The position numbers and the translations under genes were made by a program. From contig OZ014412.1 of NCBI GenBank assembly GCA_963965975.1, positions 6,512,501 to 6,576,500 on the forward strand: DNA of 64,000 bases, read 5' to 3'. This document shows positions 25,261 to 40,050 of the stretch, in pieces (positions within the stretch are counted from its first letter, which is position 1; each line of letters opens with the position of its first letter). The notes under the pieces were generated by a model. That model saw only the letters and a program-made list of their open reading frames with translations. It did not search any database and had not been told where the DNA came from. This DNA comes from Xestospongia bergquistia. Lineage: Eukaryota > Porifera > Demospongiae > Haplosclerida > Petrosiidae.

Positions 25261-28200
25261 ATGCATTGTAACTGTCTATATACGCACTGTGAAAATGCTA
25301 TTTTATTTTTTTATTTGCCTGCTCTGCTCTCTGCTGGTAGTACTCACAGTGGTAATGAAGACAAAATTCCTCTCCATTTTGCATATATTACTACAAAGAC
25401 TGGAGGGTTTGTTGTTAGTGGAGGTATACCAATTGTAGATTGGTCATTGGAAATGATCAATGAACGAGACATTTTGCAGAATTATACACTAAACTATACA
25501 GATATATTGGATTCAAAAGTAAGTATTTTAAAAAATACATTAATATATATATGGGAATAATTTGTATATATATAAGTGTTGTTTGGTATTGAAAATTAAT
25601 TTTTAGTCATAGTTGGTAATGCTTTCAAACTATTATTAATATTAGTATTGTTTTTTAATAGTTTTGGTTTCTTGTTTATATTTAGAAATATTAGTATCAA
25701 TATGTCAGCATATATCAGTGTATGTTTATGAGCATATATATATATACTGCAATAAACTTGAACAACATGATTTCATTCAATGCATAATTTTAATGCTATT
25801 AATATCATGTACAGTAGTAGTACAGAGGTTTTCTACACTGAAAGGATGTAACAGTTATACTAATTGGCTACTCATGATTGTATATGAATTTGTGTAGTCT
25901 TTCCTACCTTGATGTTTACATACATTGAATCCTTTCATTCTCTTCCATTTCCTTCTCTTACAGTGTGAACATACTGCATCTTTAGATGCTTTCTTTGAAC
26001 TATTTTGGCAAAGTAACACAACTTATGTGACATTGTTAGGATGTGGTTGCTCACCAGCAACTATTCCTGTGGCAGAAACCAGCCATTACTGGAATATACC
26101 ACAAGTAATATTTGTCTTCATGTGTATACTCAATTATTTCTATCTCTATCTCAGCTTTCTTTTTCTTCAGCTGCAAATGTTCTGACTGATCGTCACCGGT
26201 TCAGAAACTTTTTTCGAGTACTTCCCTCTCTTTCTTTTCTCCCAGTATCTATGGCTCAATTAATGAGACAATTTAATTGGAGAAAGATGAGTATTATCAC
26301 TCAGGAGGAGACTCTGTTTCAAGCAGTAAGTACTATAATGATTTCATGCCAGTCTTTTTAGTTGCATATTAATTGCTTTACTAATTTTTAATTAGAGACT
26401 GGTACATACTAACTTCTTGTCAAAGTGTAAGACCTGTTATAATGGTCCATAATATCCCTTCTAGCTCTTTCTCTCTCCTATCTTAGATTACCAATGGTTT
26501 TAAAGTAGTTTTTCAATCACGCAATTGGTTATTAGATTCATCTGTGACTTTTAAAACAGGAGTAGATCCCTTTCCATATGGTGCTGTATTTGACAATGTA
26601 AGCAATTATTTAATTGGTAGTACGTACTGTTAATTAAGCAATGTCATTTATTTGTAATTATTAATTAATGTATTAACAATTGTCTTCTTGCCGTAGATAA
26701 ATACAGGAAAATTTAGGATTATTTACATCAACACATATGATATATATGCTATCAAAATTCTGTGTGAAGTGAGTAATATATATACTATACAATATGGATG
26801 GATAGATGGATGATGCATGCTGCACTATTGACTACATTAATGGAAATAATTTGTCTTAATCACCACTAATGTATAGATGATTAAAAAAAGTATTCACTCC
26901 AATGGATGACTCCATATGTAGTAACATTTAAAGTACTCAATTGCTGACATAGTCTTATTTTCTATTTGTTATACTCTAGGCCTACCACAGAAATATGTAT
27001 GCTCCTACTTATGTTTGGATGCTACCAATGTTTTATAATAATGGCTGGTGGAATAATACAGGTAATTCATCCTGTACACCAAAGATCATGATGACAGTTC
27101 TTAATGGTACACTTGGCACAATATCCAAAGGGATCCTTTTTGCGGAGGGTAACTCAAGGAAACCTATCTCTGGACTGGTAAGACATAATTAGAATATTTG
27201 GCTATGATTATTAGAGTTAACACATTTATTTCTCATTAATGGATAATTATAATACATGCTGTTGAACTAGGTCTACACTGTTAAGAAGAATTGCTTTTGT
27301 AACCAATTCATGATTACTTGAGTTTTATTAACCACATAAAAATTATTAACAACACATACTTTTTATATTACAAATTTCTTTAAAATTGTACAGTTTATGC
27401 ATTTCAGCAATAGATTTATCAAAAAGGGTATGGTATTTTATAAATTCCATAGTGTGTAACAGTATATGTTGTTTGCTACATTGCAACCTGCGTAATGATA
27501 TATATTATCTAAATTAACTCTGTCAAATGTTTCAGTGATACCCAATTAAATAATGGAGTATGTGTTATTTTGATGATAGTATTGCCATAGGGTACTCTAT
27601 TGTTTGTGGTCTTTGTAATATAAAAGAAAATTGGTAATGAATATACTTTTTGGTAACATATTTATATGTCAACTCATACAGATTACAACACAAGTGTAAA
27701 ATGAATATGGTAGAATTGTCATATTTGATAGTCAGCAATCCATTGATTTATTAAATTAAGGTTTAAGCACACAGAGTTCTAGTGATACAAGTGTTAATTT
27801 ATTTTGGCTATAGATAGAACCGTACCTTTGCCTGATTCATAAGCTCTGAGATATTATAATTCCCTTACAATTACTTTGGTAGCTTACTAGTTTTACTGTG
27901 TCATTGTGTGATACACTGTCAACACATTCATGCCCTTTTAGAGAAATGATTTGTTTATAGATACACCAACTATTATGTTCCATATAAATATTAATCCAAA
28001 TAGTATATGTTAATTTTGTTAATACTTTCATTTTCAATAGGGATGCATGCAATCTAATTGACTATTTATTTGCAGTGATGTAGATCTGGCTTGTAGTATA
28101 TCAACCAACATCTTCTAATATGCTATTATAAAAGAGGACACTCATGTAAATGTCTAGTGAGATATCAGTCCTTATTTCAAAAATACAAGCATGTTTGATA

Positions 28201-31150
28201 CTCATGGGTATTGATTATTTCTACATGATATTCCTACTGAATAACAGAGAAACCAGGCACTGTACTCTTAAAGTTCTTTAATCAACATTTCTTTCTTTTT
28301 GGTTATCAATAATGTTAAATAACTACCAGTAACATTATCATTAATATTATCTCTTTCCTTATAGACAACACAGCAGTTTTTAAGCAACTTTACTGCTTTG
28401 CTTGAAGAACCACGATATAAATCTCAAAATTTAAGTAGATCCTTTGGTTCAGGATTGGTCCATGATGGAATATGGTCAATAGCTATTGGACTTGACAATG
28501 CAGTGAAGCGGATAGCCCTGAAAAATGACAGTGGATGTGAGGAGTTACCAGGAGATTTAGTACCTTTAGAGGAGTTTGATTATACTAATGAAAACGTTGG
28601 CTGTATTCTGAGACAAGGTTTTGCTGAAGTTAATTTTTATGGACTTACTGTGAATTTTCCTGTTTTTCCTCATATATAAAACAAGAAGTAGATTATCAAA
28701 GTATGTATATTTATTATAAAATCATTTTTAGTTAGTTTGTTGTAATAGTCATATGTGGTTATATTTGTTACTATAATACATATTAATCTTTAATATTAGG
28801 ATCCTGTTTATAATTATTTTGATGCAAATGGAATTTGTCCTGACAATATTCATGATGTCAAACAGTATAGAATATCTGGTGGTAAGTATATAACAAGAAC
28901 TAGCAAAATATTTAATTCAATCTCCTATAGACACAGTCAATCCAGACAATAGGTTTTGTAGTCATTGATACTAAAAGCATTACTTTCACTTTCAAAATGG
29001 GTGAATCTAATGCACGGATTTGGAAAGGTAGAAAGTTAATATCATCAGCGTCAGATGGATAGTATGATACTGCTTTGTGTATGAATTTCTGGTATTGAGA
29101 TACTGGCTTTGGTGTAACAGATATAAGAAGTACTCATGATGACATTCATGTACATTGGTGGTTTATATGGTATTTATATTTATACAAATACATTTGATTA
29201 ATGTACTTTTCTTGTATAGAATTGATCTTTAGTGTATTAACTATTATGTACAGGATTTTCAAAATATGCTATGCTAACATCTTAACTTTGTTATAATACT
29301 TTTGGTATTGTCTTCTCTACATTGATCAATTTTTTTAAAATGTCTTAATTACAAGCAACAGATGTGTTCAACCCGAAAAGAGTATAGAAAGCAATTATTG
29401 TGTGTCTTGAAATTTAACTTTAGTTAAAACAATTATAGGATGATTTTTAATGGTTGTCTTAATGTTATCATCTATGCCTATATCTAATCATGTAGTAATA
29501 GCATGTGAACACTACTGTTAACATTGTTATATCATGTTGGTATAATAGACTGAGATCCCATTATTAAGTTCCTTTATTTATATATACTTTATCTATTATA
29601 AAGGAGACACTAATTAGTCAAGATAAATCAAAATATATCAATATTTAAGAACAGTTTATACACACATCTAACATACAATACTATATAACCTACATATTAT
29701 TGTTACTATTATTATGTCACTAGATGGTACTCCTCCTTATGATGGCTATGAAGTGGACGCTATACACCAGAATAATTTATCTTTGATTATAATTTATGAT
29801 ATTGCAGCATTTGTTGGTCTCATCTTTGTAGCAGTATGTCTTGTGTTTAATATTGTCTTTAGAAATAAAAAGTTAATAACTGAATATTGCACATGTTAGT
29901 TTGATTCTCCCTCCCTTACTCCCCTCTCTCTAATAGAATTGTCAAACTTTCCAGTCCTAATTTGAATTATCTCATAATTGTAGGGGCTGCTGTCATGTAC
30001 ATATGTGTCTATTTCTATGTACAGTCCTCAACAGTAATGGATGTACGGACTGCTTTCTGTAATGTAAGATTATCACATAATGATCATTAATCCTCACTTC
30101 TAGATTTGTTCTATAATAAAGATTGTGTAACTTTACCTTCAAATTAATGATCCATTCTTATTTTTCACATAGATCCTATTCTGGTTGTTCTTTTTAGGAT
30201 ACTCTGTCTGTTTTGCTGTCATTCTTTCCAAAACACGGAGAGTCTATTATATCTTTTCCAATCCAACACCTAAAAAGATGGTTAATTACTCAATTACAAA
30301 ATGGTGTCTTAGTCATTTCTCTCTCTCTCACACACATACACACACACACAGGCACTAAAAGATTGGGTTTTATATGTTCAAGTGTTAGTTATAGTATCTA
30401 TTGATTTGATTATTATTATCATTGGATCTGTCATTCCACAGTCACGACTGATAGCTACTAGAATAAGAAGATATAATGGTAAATAAAATTTTATTTGTCC
30501 TCAAAAATACTAATAGCTGTGTCTGTCATGTAACAGAAAAGCTTTTTTATACATGATTCTCTTAAAATTATATAACAGATTTATTAGATAAGCTGACAAA
30601 TCTGTTTATATTACTACTACATAGTCAGTCAATTAGCACATTAATTTTTAGTTGTATAAAATTAAACAAATACTGAAATATAACAGATAATAATGGGATC
30701 ATTTGATCATGAGTCTTAATTTTTCTTATTTATACATGCATATAGCTGTAATAGTAATTTACTGAAATTTATTTTGGTAACTTTGATATTGATATTATCT
30801 AGGATGAAGGTATCTTTGAAAAAAACTACATCTATGTGTGTGCTCAAAGTGGATCACAAATTTACTAGCAGTCTCCTTTTCATACAAAGCATTGTTACAA
30901 CTAGTAGCAATATTTATGGCATTTCATACTTGTCGTATTAAAGTTAAAGCTCTCAATGACTCAAAGGAAAATAGCTGTCATTATCTACATCAACAGTATT
31001 ATACTTGAATTGTTAGCAGTGACACAGTTTGCTCTTGAAAATTATCATGATGTGTATACTGCCATGTTTGGACTAGCTCTACTGATAGATGCAACTCTGT
31101 TCTTAGGATTCATGTTCATTGCAATGCCACTTTTAAAGAAAAATTTTAAT
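25261..31150 (+). pseudogene. GABA-B-type receptor, copy R4 (full layout, several lesions)
   Basis: Exons follow the R3 pattern: 25261–25518, 25964–26104, 26155–26325, 26487–26597, 26697–26768, 26980–27177, 28365–28649, 28800–28881, 28931–29027, 29724–29871, 29937–30063, 30173–30280, 30352–30478 and about 30803–31120. Damage: a 2-bp loss in exon 9 (near 28946) gives an early stop; 15 bp are missing in the exon ending 30478; a 2-bp loss in the TM5 exon creates TAG at 30866–30868; one extra A near 30966; and the 3' part loses the donor after TM7 together with the whole C-terminal exon. In exon 1 the receptor frame can start only at ATG 25261, giving a leader unlike that of R3, because of the same 4-nt change seen in R2. 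The ligand domain up to exon 7 is open (CGCSPATIPVAETSHYWNIP and following). Confidence 0.88.
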
Positions 31151-31949
31151 TAAAGAATTTATTAATATTTCTTAATTGTACATATATAAATGCTTTGTGT
31201 TATACTATATAATGATCTTATCGTCTCAAATATATAGCTGCAATCTGCACCTTCATTTGAAAAAGAAGTTTGAAATGAGAACAAAAGACTGCTGTAATAC
31301 TTATTTGTTGTATATATGTCTTTCTCATATAATATGTATATCAATTATGTATTTAGTAATTGTGTAATTATAATGTAACATGTGACTTTATAGATTGAAG
31401 AAATATCTTAATTCATGAGAACAAAATGAAAATGAAGGAGAAAATAAATCAAAAAATTTGTTTCAAAACTTGCCAATTATGTATGGAAATAGAAAAATAC
31501 ATATGAATTCAACATCTATAGTAAGTTTTGGTATTGTTTCAATAATTTATGACAATAAACTCCTGACAAAATGTATATAAAAGTGACTAAAATTCTACAT
31601 AATTTTGGTAGAAAGTTGTTTTTAGCAAAAAACTGACAGCAGTCTATCCTATCTTTAAAAAAATTCTAATTATAAAATTGGTCCCATTAAGCAGTTGTAA
31701 TAATTAAAACTGATTATATACTAATTTAGAAAAGTGATATTTCTTGTTAGGTGCTACAAAGTGCAAGTAAATATAAGCAACCTTCGATTTCGCTTCAACA
31801 TGATTGTACAAACAATCACTATACATGTAGTACTCATTGGATCCATGTAATCATACAGCAGTCACACTGCAAACCATTAATTTTATTTATGAACGAGAAG
31901 ACAAACATATAATGATGCAATGAAAATGTTTAGAAAATAATATAATGTT

Positions 31950-33690
<1,741 letters not shown>

Positions 33691-34195
33691 AAATGGTTGC
33701 ATTAAAACCGACTGCTATATACCTTAAACACCATTTGGAGATATATATTATACAAATCTGTAATTAAAAGTATAAAAACTAGCCATTTTCCAGAAAGAAG
33801 CTGCATAAATATGATCTCTATATCTACATTGTTGCTCATCAAGTTGCCTCCCAGCATGACGGATGTTGGCAGTAAAATATTTTATATTTCTTACCTTGTG
33901 CAAGACCTCTCTATATATTTATTATAATACTAACTGAGTTCTCGGTTATTGTCTTTTATTTGTTTGTAAAATACTCTTCTTTAATGTTGATTTACCACTT
34001 CTCAGCGATCCTATTTGCAACACTAGCTTTCTTTATGTATTTTTACATGCAAATGTTTTGATAATCAATAGAGAAAGAGAGAGCTATAGCCTTTACAGTT
34101 ACTAGCTTATTAGTCATGCAGTAATGATCCTGATATATTAATTTTAATGATGAATATCAGATCACATCTGTACAAACTACAAACTGAATAACAAA

Positions 34196-34860
34196 TTAGT
34201 CTGTGCTCTATTCCTAATAGGTTCATTAATGTCTTGTCCAGTCTATTATTGAACTCTTTGCCCTGATCTGACGTAATTACATTTGGTGGTCCCATACGCA
34301 TAAATAACTAGAGAGGTATGGGAATAATGATGACAATTATATAAAAATAATAATATCTATACCTTGAATAACATAATTACAACAGTACTAGCAAGTTTAT
34401 CAGGTGTTCCCACAGCTTCTACCCACTTTGTGAATTAATCAGATATGTTAGTATGTATTGGCTGCCATCTTGTGCAACTGGTGTAAATGGACCAATGAAA
34501 TCAATACCAATATGGTACCATGGTGATTTAACTGGTACAGGATGTAGCTGTGGAGCACCAGTTGTCATCTTCCTATTCATCCGTTGAAAAACATCACATG
34601 TTGCAATCTATGTGACAACTCAATAAAACCTTCTGTTGTTCTTCTTTAGAAAAGATAAACCTTAAAAGGCAGTTATCCTATACACATAGGTTAATAAATT
34701 TAAAAAAATTAGAAATGTCATATCAAACCTGATTTTTCCTCTGCACATAGTACAACTCTCCATTCTCAACAACGAACCTTTTAGACTTCTTCCTGATCAC
34801 ACGTTTTCTGCTTTCTGTGCAATTTGGATACCTTTCTGTGGTAATATATGTGTAAACTGA
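34196..34860 (-). pseudogene. Ginger/Gypsy-type integrase remnant (copy A)
   Basis: Minus-strand pieces are an N-terminal segment with SRKRVIRKKSKRFVVENGEL (about 34730–34840), the link into the integrase core with MTTGAPQLHPVPVKSPW and GIDFIGPF (about 34480–34600), then a core piece VITSDQGKEF ending LLGIEHRL (34196–34300). The sequence is then cut by a deletion. It corresponds to 61431–62100 of copy B. No long frame remains. Confidence 0.85.
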
Positions 34861-34889
34861 GCTCTTTCTCCATCAGCATCTTGAGATAT

Positions 34890-36000
34890 TAAACGTGTTA
34901 AAACGTGTTGTCATGCGCAGACTGTAGCGGACTAATTTTTTATCCCCGGATCAAAAATTTTATGTCACCGGGTCATTTTTTATGGCCTGTCGGACCGTTT
35001 TTTTTAACCGACCAATTTTGTGCTAGTATTTTTAGTTCGCGCTCAATATATCGACAAAGAAAGATAACTGCCAAAAGTTTGTCATAACTTTCCAAAGAAG
35101 TATTTTTGCAAAAATTCTCACTTTAAAAAGTTAGAAAATGTCATAAGCTATATGCAGGAGGTTTTTATTGAATTGTCGAGTCTTCACTGAAAGCAGTGCT
35201 TTTTTTCAAAGGTTTTCAGACTTTTTAAGCTTTTTGTTCGTTTGACGCTCCTTTTGGCAGTATTCTTAAGAAGTACAGACGTTTTGCTACCGAAATCTAT
35301 AGTTTGGTGGCTACCAGTGCCGTGTTTGCCGAGTTAAAGCAGTTCAAAACCAATTGCCCGGGTAACAGACACACACTGACATACCCTCGCTATACCCCAC
35401 GCACAGCGAGGCTAACAAGCAAACAAATTGAGTGTGCTTTTGCTCATATAGCTTGCCCTGAATTTAATAGTTGTTCATATAAATTTTATTAATGTAATAA
35501 ATATTCATTATTTAATGTGACTATTTAATTTTTGAAATAGTGACATTATTTTGTTGAATAAATGTTTTCAATCAAAAAAATTGTATATGATAGTTAATAA
35601 TAACATAATGAATAAAATATTAATACTACACTCTCTCTAAGTTTGATGTGTAGGACAAACTTTGTTGTCATAATAATATTGTAAAGTTGTATAGGAACCT
35701 GTCAGCAATATAAGATTCTATTTACAACATACACATGTACTGGATATTCATTTACATTCAATTAGCAAAGCTCATACTGAAGTTTCCTTGTATATTATTA
35801 TTCAAAGCTTAGTTCACCTAGAGAAGTTAATAACATTCATATGTTATATCAAGATTCACATTCAATTCCCAGAAGAATTCATGTCAATTGTTTAAATATT
35901 ACATTACCATAAACTATGAGTACACCAAAGAATACATTCGAGTCTATAATTATTAATGACACATAATAATTATGTTATTATAGTTTATAGTATAATTATA
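34890..36000. other. Intergenic, duplicated, no gene seen
   Basis: The first about 600 bp are more GC-rich than the surroundings and include repeated GGACC/GGTC-type words (about 34920–35020), perhaps the terminal region of the Ginger element. The rest is AT-rich. Short open frames at 34905–35087 and 35304–35492 are nearly identical in copy B only because the whole block is a recent duplicate. I see no splice-supported gene. Confidence 0.6.
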
Positions 36001-36014
36001 TTTCAATAAAAACA

Positions 36015-36388
36015 GCGTAATCATCATAGTTACCTACAATATCCCTTTCAACACAATCTTCTTTGAGGTGTTTATTTGATATTGTCACGAGTTGTCTAGA
36101 GATTGGTTTTCAAAAAGTTTTAATAGGAGTAAAAACAGTATATACAAATATTCTATAACAACTATTATACACGACTATTAGTTCTTTATTTATATTCTTG
36201 ATACGGATCACTTAACGTAGCTGGACCGCTTTGGAATCCCATTGTCTGTAATTTAATTGGTCAGCTTTGGTTTAATTCGCCTGCTTCCGGCTCTGTACAT
36301 CTTGCTCTGTCACAGATATTAATAATGTATAATAATTATATTACAATTATTAATATAGTTTCTAGTATACCTTTCCTTTTAAATTTTA
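36015..36388 (-). repeat. Extra tandem copy of the 3' tail exons of gene A
   Basis: This unit repeats 36389–36757: the same GTAATCATCATAGTTA block, the TATTGTCACGAGTTGTCTAG block, the T1-like exon and the flanking ATATTACAATTATTAATATAG. It contains a frame with NYDDYAVFIEI and a second frame that is broken by a stop. The second unit at 36389 carries NYDDYTVLKI in the same relative frame, differing by an in-frame 9-nt indel. Gene D has only one such unit. Confidence 0.85.
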
Positions 36389-36600
36389 AGCACAGTGTAA
36401 TCATCATAGTTATCTACAATATCCCTGTCAACACAATCTTGTTTTCCTTCATTGAGGTGTCTATTTGATATTGTCACGAGTTGTCTAGAGATTGGTTTTT
36501 AAAACGTTTTAATAAGAATAAAAACAGTATATACAAATATTCTATAACAACTATTATACATGACTACTAGTTCTTTATTTATATTCTTGATATGGATCAC

Positions 36601-38662
36601 TTAAAGTACGCTTTGGAATTCGATTGTCTGTAATTGGCTTTGGTTTGATCCACCTAAGAGATTCACCTGCTTCCAGCTCTCTACTTCTTGCTCTGTCATA
36701 GATATTAATAATGTATAATAATTATATTACAATTATTAATATAGTTTCTAGTATACCTTTCCTTTTGTGATAAATACAAACAGCAATAAATACTATAATT
36801 ACTATTATTAACACCAGGATAAGTCCACTATCTATAATAAACATTATCATCATCAAATCTAGACCGGAACCTATAAAATAAATACTAACATTAGTTATAA
36901 CTTTAAAATTTGTTAACTTACATACCATTGGATATTTTACTATAAGTAGTAGGTTCTATAGATGTCATTATACCTGTAGTACTACAAATACGAGAGAATG
37001 TTTTCCTATTTGATGTAGTAGCTAGTGATACAAAAGTCAAATCATAACAATTTTCTTGTATACTTACCTATCATTGTAGGATATATTGGTAATGTGTACT
37101 CTAGTACTTGAGAGTACACAATAGATGGGTTAGTTATATTTATGGTACCATCTACTATATCATATGCTGTCACAGTATAGTTACCACTAACTGATAGAGT
37201 TATATAGTGGTATACTGCAATATTCTCACTACTAAATTTAGTGACATTAATAAATTCCACTATTCCTTGAAAAGACTCTCTAAATATCACATGACATCCA
37301 TCAGCAGTAGATCCCTTAGCAAACCTACACTCTACAGCAACTGACCCATTATCGGAGAAATACTGTAGCTTCAGACTTTGGACATGGTAAGTTGCTATGC
37401 ACGGTGACAAGAGGTATCAATTTAATAAATTAACAAGAAAACACTCACTAAATAGTGATTCATTCTTCGCTTTAGAATTATTCAATAGATCCAGTATATC
37501 AGCAACAAAGATATAGCTTAGTTGAGGACTAACATTTGATACTGTATAGTTTACAGTCACTGATGCATTATCTTTTGAAAATCTGTCAATATTTTTTCGA
37601 ATATGCTCCCTTTCTGTTCGATTCTGTTGTTGTTTCTCTATTGTGACGCCCACTAATGTACTGCCACAAAGATTAGGAGAACCTATAATCTGTACACCCA
37701 TAATATATGTATATATGTACATAAATACCCAATTTTTGCTTACAACAACTTGGAATTCAACATCAACAAAATCGTTGCCTTCATTAAAGATAACCCTGTG
37801 ATCTGGCAAAATATTAATAAAATCCTCTATAAAAATAATATAGATAAGTTTAGACACATGTAAATATTTAATAATACACCTTCATTATATTGATCTTTAA
37901 TAGTAACATTACTGGAATTATATTTTTCACTCTGAGCTATAATAGTAGCTGTGTAAATATCACAGATTCTGAGGTTCTGTAACTTAAAAGATGTATCCTC
38001 TGTAATGATATCATATAGAGATTGGCCATGTTGGTTCTCTACATAAATATGATATGATATTTGAGAACTAGAAGAAAATGTTGGAGAAGCCCATGTCAAC
38101 CAGCCCACAGAATTCGAATCTGAAGCCATGCTACTAAAATTAAATTGAAGGTCTTTTATAGGTGTGATGCCTATAATTAAAAGGATATTATTTTAATAAA
38201 GCTGGTGGGGTTGCATGAACTGACCGTACCTTCAATTGTCAAATAACCCGATAATGAGTTATGACACAATGGTTCACACAAAACAGCACATCCAACAGTG
38301 ATTCCATTATTAATAGGTAGTGCTCTTATAGTTAGAACTGATGACCACATAACTGATATATTCTTAGTAGTTACTGATATCTCTCTTTGTTGCTTAATAG
38401 TACAATTGGTATGGAGTGAATCACCCCGAACCGTCCAATATAGTCGCATTCCTATAGCCTCACAGGTAAAGTTAACTGATGCGCACGGTGATGCAGTGAT
38501 ATTAGAAGGAGGCACTGTGAAATTACCTGTATTAAAATAGTAAGTAAAAAGATTATTGAAACAGCTCAGAAATTTACAAGTAGCATCAGCTGTTTTAAAA
38601 GGTCTTAGGAGGTCCCCGAGCACAAATATAACAAGCGCAAACCACCACGGATCCTTCTTCAT
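36601..38662 (-). CDS. Gene A: Ig/FN3 single-pass receptor, tail without tyrosine
   Basis: Nine exons join in frame to 541 residues: 38578–38662, 38230–38526, 37880–38170, 37744–37826, 37449–37689, 37068–37394, 36926–37021, 36757–36870 and 36601–36692. Introns are phase 1 except one phase-0 intron after the short fourth exon. Order: signal peptide (MKKDPWWFALVIFVLGDLL), Ig-like domain (NFTCEAIG...VGCAV), FN3-like domain (YHIYVENQHGQSLYD...CDIYTATI), a second and third beta-sandwich unit (VTVNYTVSNVSPQLSY; GNYTVTAYDIVDG), a Ser/Thr-rich stalk, TM helix (GLILVLIIVIIVFIAVCIY) and a basic stop-transfer KRK. The in-phase tail exon starts EQEVESWKQ and ends at 36601 with no tyrosine. Many N-glycosylation sites. 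Two further tail exons with an NYDDY motif lie downstream but are not in phase with the TM exon through any border I found. Ligand unknown. Confidence 0.85.
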
Positions 38663-40050
38663 TTCTCTAGAGCCGCGCCCTTCATACTGCTCAAACTACC
38701 ACGCCCTTCTGTTTGTTATGGGATACCATCGTTATGAAGTTGATTAGCATTATGCCAAAAAAATTGAAAAAATAATTCAATCTTTCATTATTATGGATAA
38801 GAATTACTTATTTAATATAAACATAGAAACAAAATTGACAGCTGTGACTTTTGTTTAAACATAAGATATTTGATTGAACTTTCTAAGACAACTTCCACAG
38901 TTACTACTTACTTGCCTTAATGAAACTCATCATTTTTTTCTGAACAGGATTGTAAAAAATAGAAATGACAACCACCTATTAATATTCCACATTCATTCCA
39001 ATTAATCCTTCAAAGTCTGGCTTTTAAATTACTATTGGGACTACTTCATTCGAAATGTCAACAGTAACAATCCTTGTTTGTAAAATAGGGCCTGTCTATG
39101 CAACATCTGTTCACAATTCCTTTTGTTATGTTTTCACTGTTATGCTAAAATTAACGTCTCTCTATGTTAACTTTCATGGAAGATCCACTAGTTGATTTCT
39201 GCCGTCATTGCCATCTTTAATTGTTACATTTATTCTTATTCACAAGCAACAATGTCAAGAGAACTCACTAAGATGGAAACACTGGGGTGCTGTTAAACTT
39301 CTGAAAACAATATTAGGCATGGTAATAAGTTAAACTCATAGTGACAGTATACCATTTAACGTACAGCATACAGTAGCTAAATAATGTAGTTTTCTCCTTC
39401 ACAGTAAAAATGATTTCAGCCTTAACATCCAGCCACACCTCCAAACAATGTAAGCACAAGTTATTAACAGGCCACTTACGCCATGCACGCGGGATAGAAT
39501 GTCGGATATTAAAAATGTTCAAAACAGTTACAGAATGAGTCCTCTATTTTTTAAATTATTCATTGATTCACATATGTTTTACAGTTGACTTAAAGAAACA
39601 ATCTTAATGTGAAGTAATTTCTGTATTCATATATTGTAACCTTACCATCATCATCATCATCGATATCATCATCATTATTATTATTATTATTATTATTTAA
39701 GCGTCAAGAAATTTTGTTAGTTTTATTCAACCTCTAGCTAGATCTATAACTATTTAGAGGTATTCACGGTCCATCTTTGGAGTGATCTGGAGGTAGTAAT
39801 TAAGCCATCTTCAAGATGACAAATATGAAAAAATGTAATTATATAATAACTCCTTTGTACAGAAGAGTTTGCAAAAGGCTTCTGTCAATTCTTTTTGATG
39901 TTTATTTTTGTAAATTTGCAGTATTTTCATTATGAAAATCCTCGCATAGATTGAAAAACACATTGTTATGGTTTTGGTTTTGGCTTACAAATCTCATTCT
40001 TGCTTGTAATTTAATTTACTATATATATTAAATAATTAAATAAATAACTA
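38663..40050. other. Intergenic between genes A and B
   Basis: AT-rich with a CAT/ATT trinucleotide run at about 39645–39702. No gene, conserved motif or transposon terminus recognised. Confidence 0.6.

Larger units (their letters stand above)
33697..37400. repeat. Segmental duplication, copy A
   Basis: From ATTAAAACCGACTGCTATA at about 33700 onward the sequence is nearly identical to 58419 onward. Copy A lacks the part corresponding to about 58908–61430 (joined at about 34196), and it carries an extra tail-exon unit at 36015–36388. The similarity runs through the intergenic region into receptor genes A and D. Confidence 0.92.

Noticed and set aside
34905..35492. Two short plus-strand frames conserved in the duplicate at 62140–62727
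   Set aside because: The whole block is a recent segmental duplicate, so identity does not show selection; no domain or splice support.
36590..36693. Alternative reading of the gene A tail exon ending SDPYQEYK, with tyrosines
   Set aside because: It needs phase 2 while the TM exon ends in phase 1, and gene D breaks this frame with a stop. The phase-1 reading is open in both A and D.
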